A DNA stretch of 5,767 nucleotides, from the NCBI GenBank assembly GCA_964638715.1, contig CAZWZF010000113.1:1-5767 (forward strand). Direction: 5' to 3'. The notes beneath the pieces were generated by a model. The model worked only from the letters and a program-made list of their open reading frames with translations, had not been told where the DNA came from and ran no database searches. Numbering within the stretch: the first letter of the stretch is position 1; the number at the start of each line of letters is the position of its first letter. Positions 5,759-5,767 of this stretch are shown piece by piece. This stretch comes from JBAXQQ01 sp037131695 (GTDB lineage Bacteria; Armatimonadota; Hebobacteria; CAIYQO01). Made by a program: the position numbers and the translations under genes.

Positions 5759-5767
5759 TTAAAACAA

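Noticed and set aside
5735..5760. Intrinsic terminator on the plus strand
   Set aside because: The stem is strong, but it is followed by AGTTTAAAACAA rather than a T-tract, and no plus-strand gene ends nearby. A dispersed palindrome is the better reading.
1..5767. A new multi-gene defence or biosynthetic system
   Set aside because: The three intact genes belong to known, unrelated families, and their spacing and strands do not suggest a joint function.

Overview
The window holds three intact protein genes, all at ordinary bacterial coding density, plus a visibly AT-rich block of decayed mobile DNA at the left end. The organism is a bacterium, but the phylum cannot be fixed from this window. 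A divergent member of the uroporphyrinogen-decarboxylase superfamily, a single long bifunctional RelA/SpoT protein and a cytosolic GH32 fructosidase together recall environmental or gut lineages such as Lentisphaerota, Planctomycetota or Armatimonadota. This is an impression from gene content, not a sequence match.

Region by region: (1) 1-88 carries the broken end of an integrase-type (rve) transposase on the minus strand, running off the left edge. (2) 89-612 is a degenerate insertion sequence or MITE-like relic. Its 17-bp terminal inverted repeats are perfect, while the minus-strand transposase inside has lost its middle, gained a stop and lost frame at a homopolymer. (3) 656-1801 (+) is a URO-D superfamily protein that is not HemE, starting 43 bp after the relic ends. 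(4) 1802-1915 is a spacer with heptamer tandem repeats, a small hairpin and a probable -10 box. (5) 1916-4174 (+) is a full-length Rel/SpoT-type (p)ppGpp synthetase/hydrolase with intact catalytic motifs. (6) 4175-4312 is a convergent spacer with another heptamer tandem repeat. (7) 4313-5662 (-) is a GH32 exo-fructosidase/levanase-like enzyme with all three catalytic acidic residues. (8) 5663-5767 is its leader, with a 9-bp inverted repeat and a 21-nt near-perfect palindrome typical of dispersed repeats.

The three genes do not form a pathway. Rel sets the stringent response, GH32 releases fructose from fructans or sucrose, and the URO-D protein probably does corrinoid- or cobalamin-linked methyl transfer of unknown substrate. 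The URO-D and rel genes share a strand but are separated by 114 bp with their own signals. GH32 is convergent and alone. I see no convincing undescribed multi-gene system. The most noteworthy items are the relic's architecture and the different heptamer repeats lying at or just after the 3' ends of two consecutive genes, one of which contains the stop codon.
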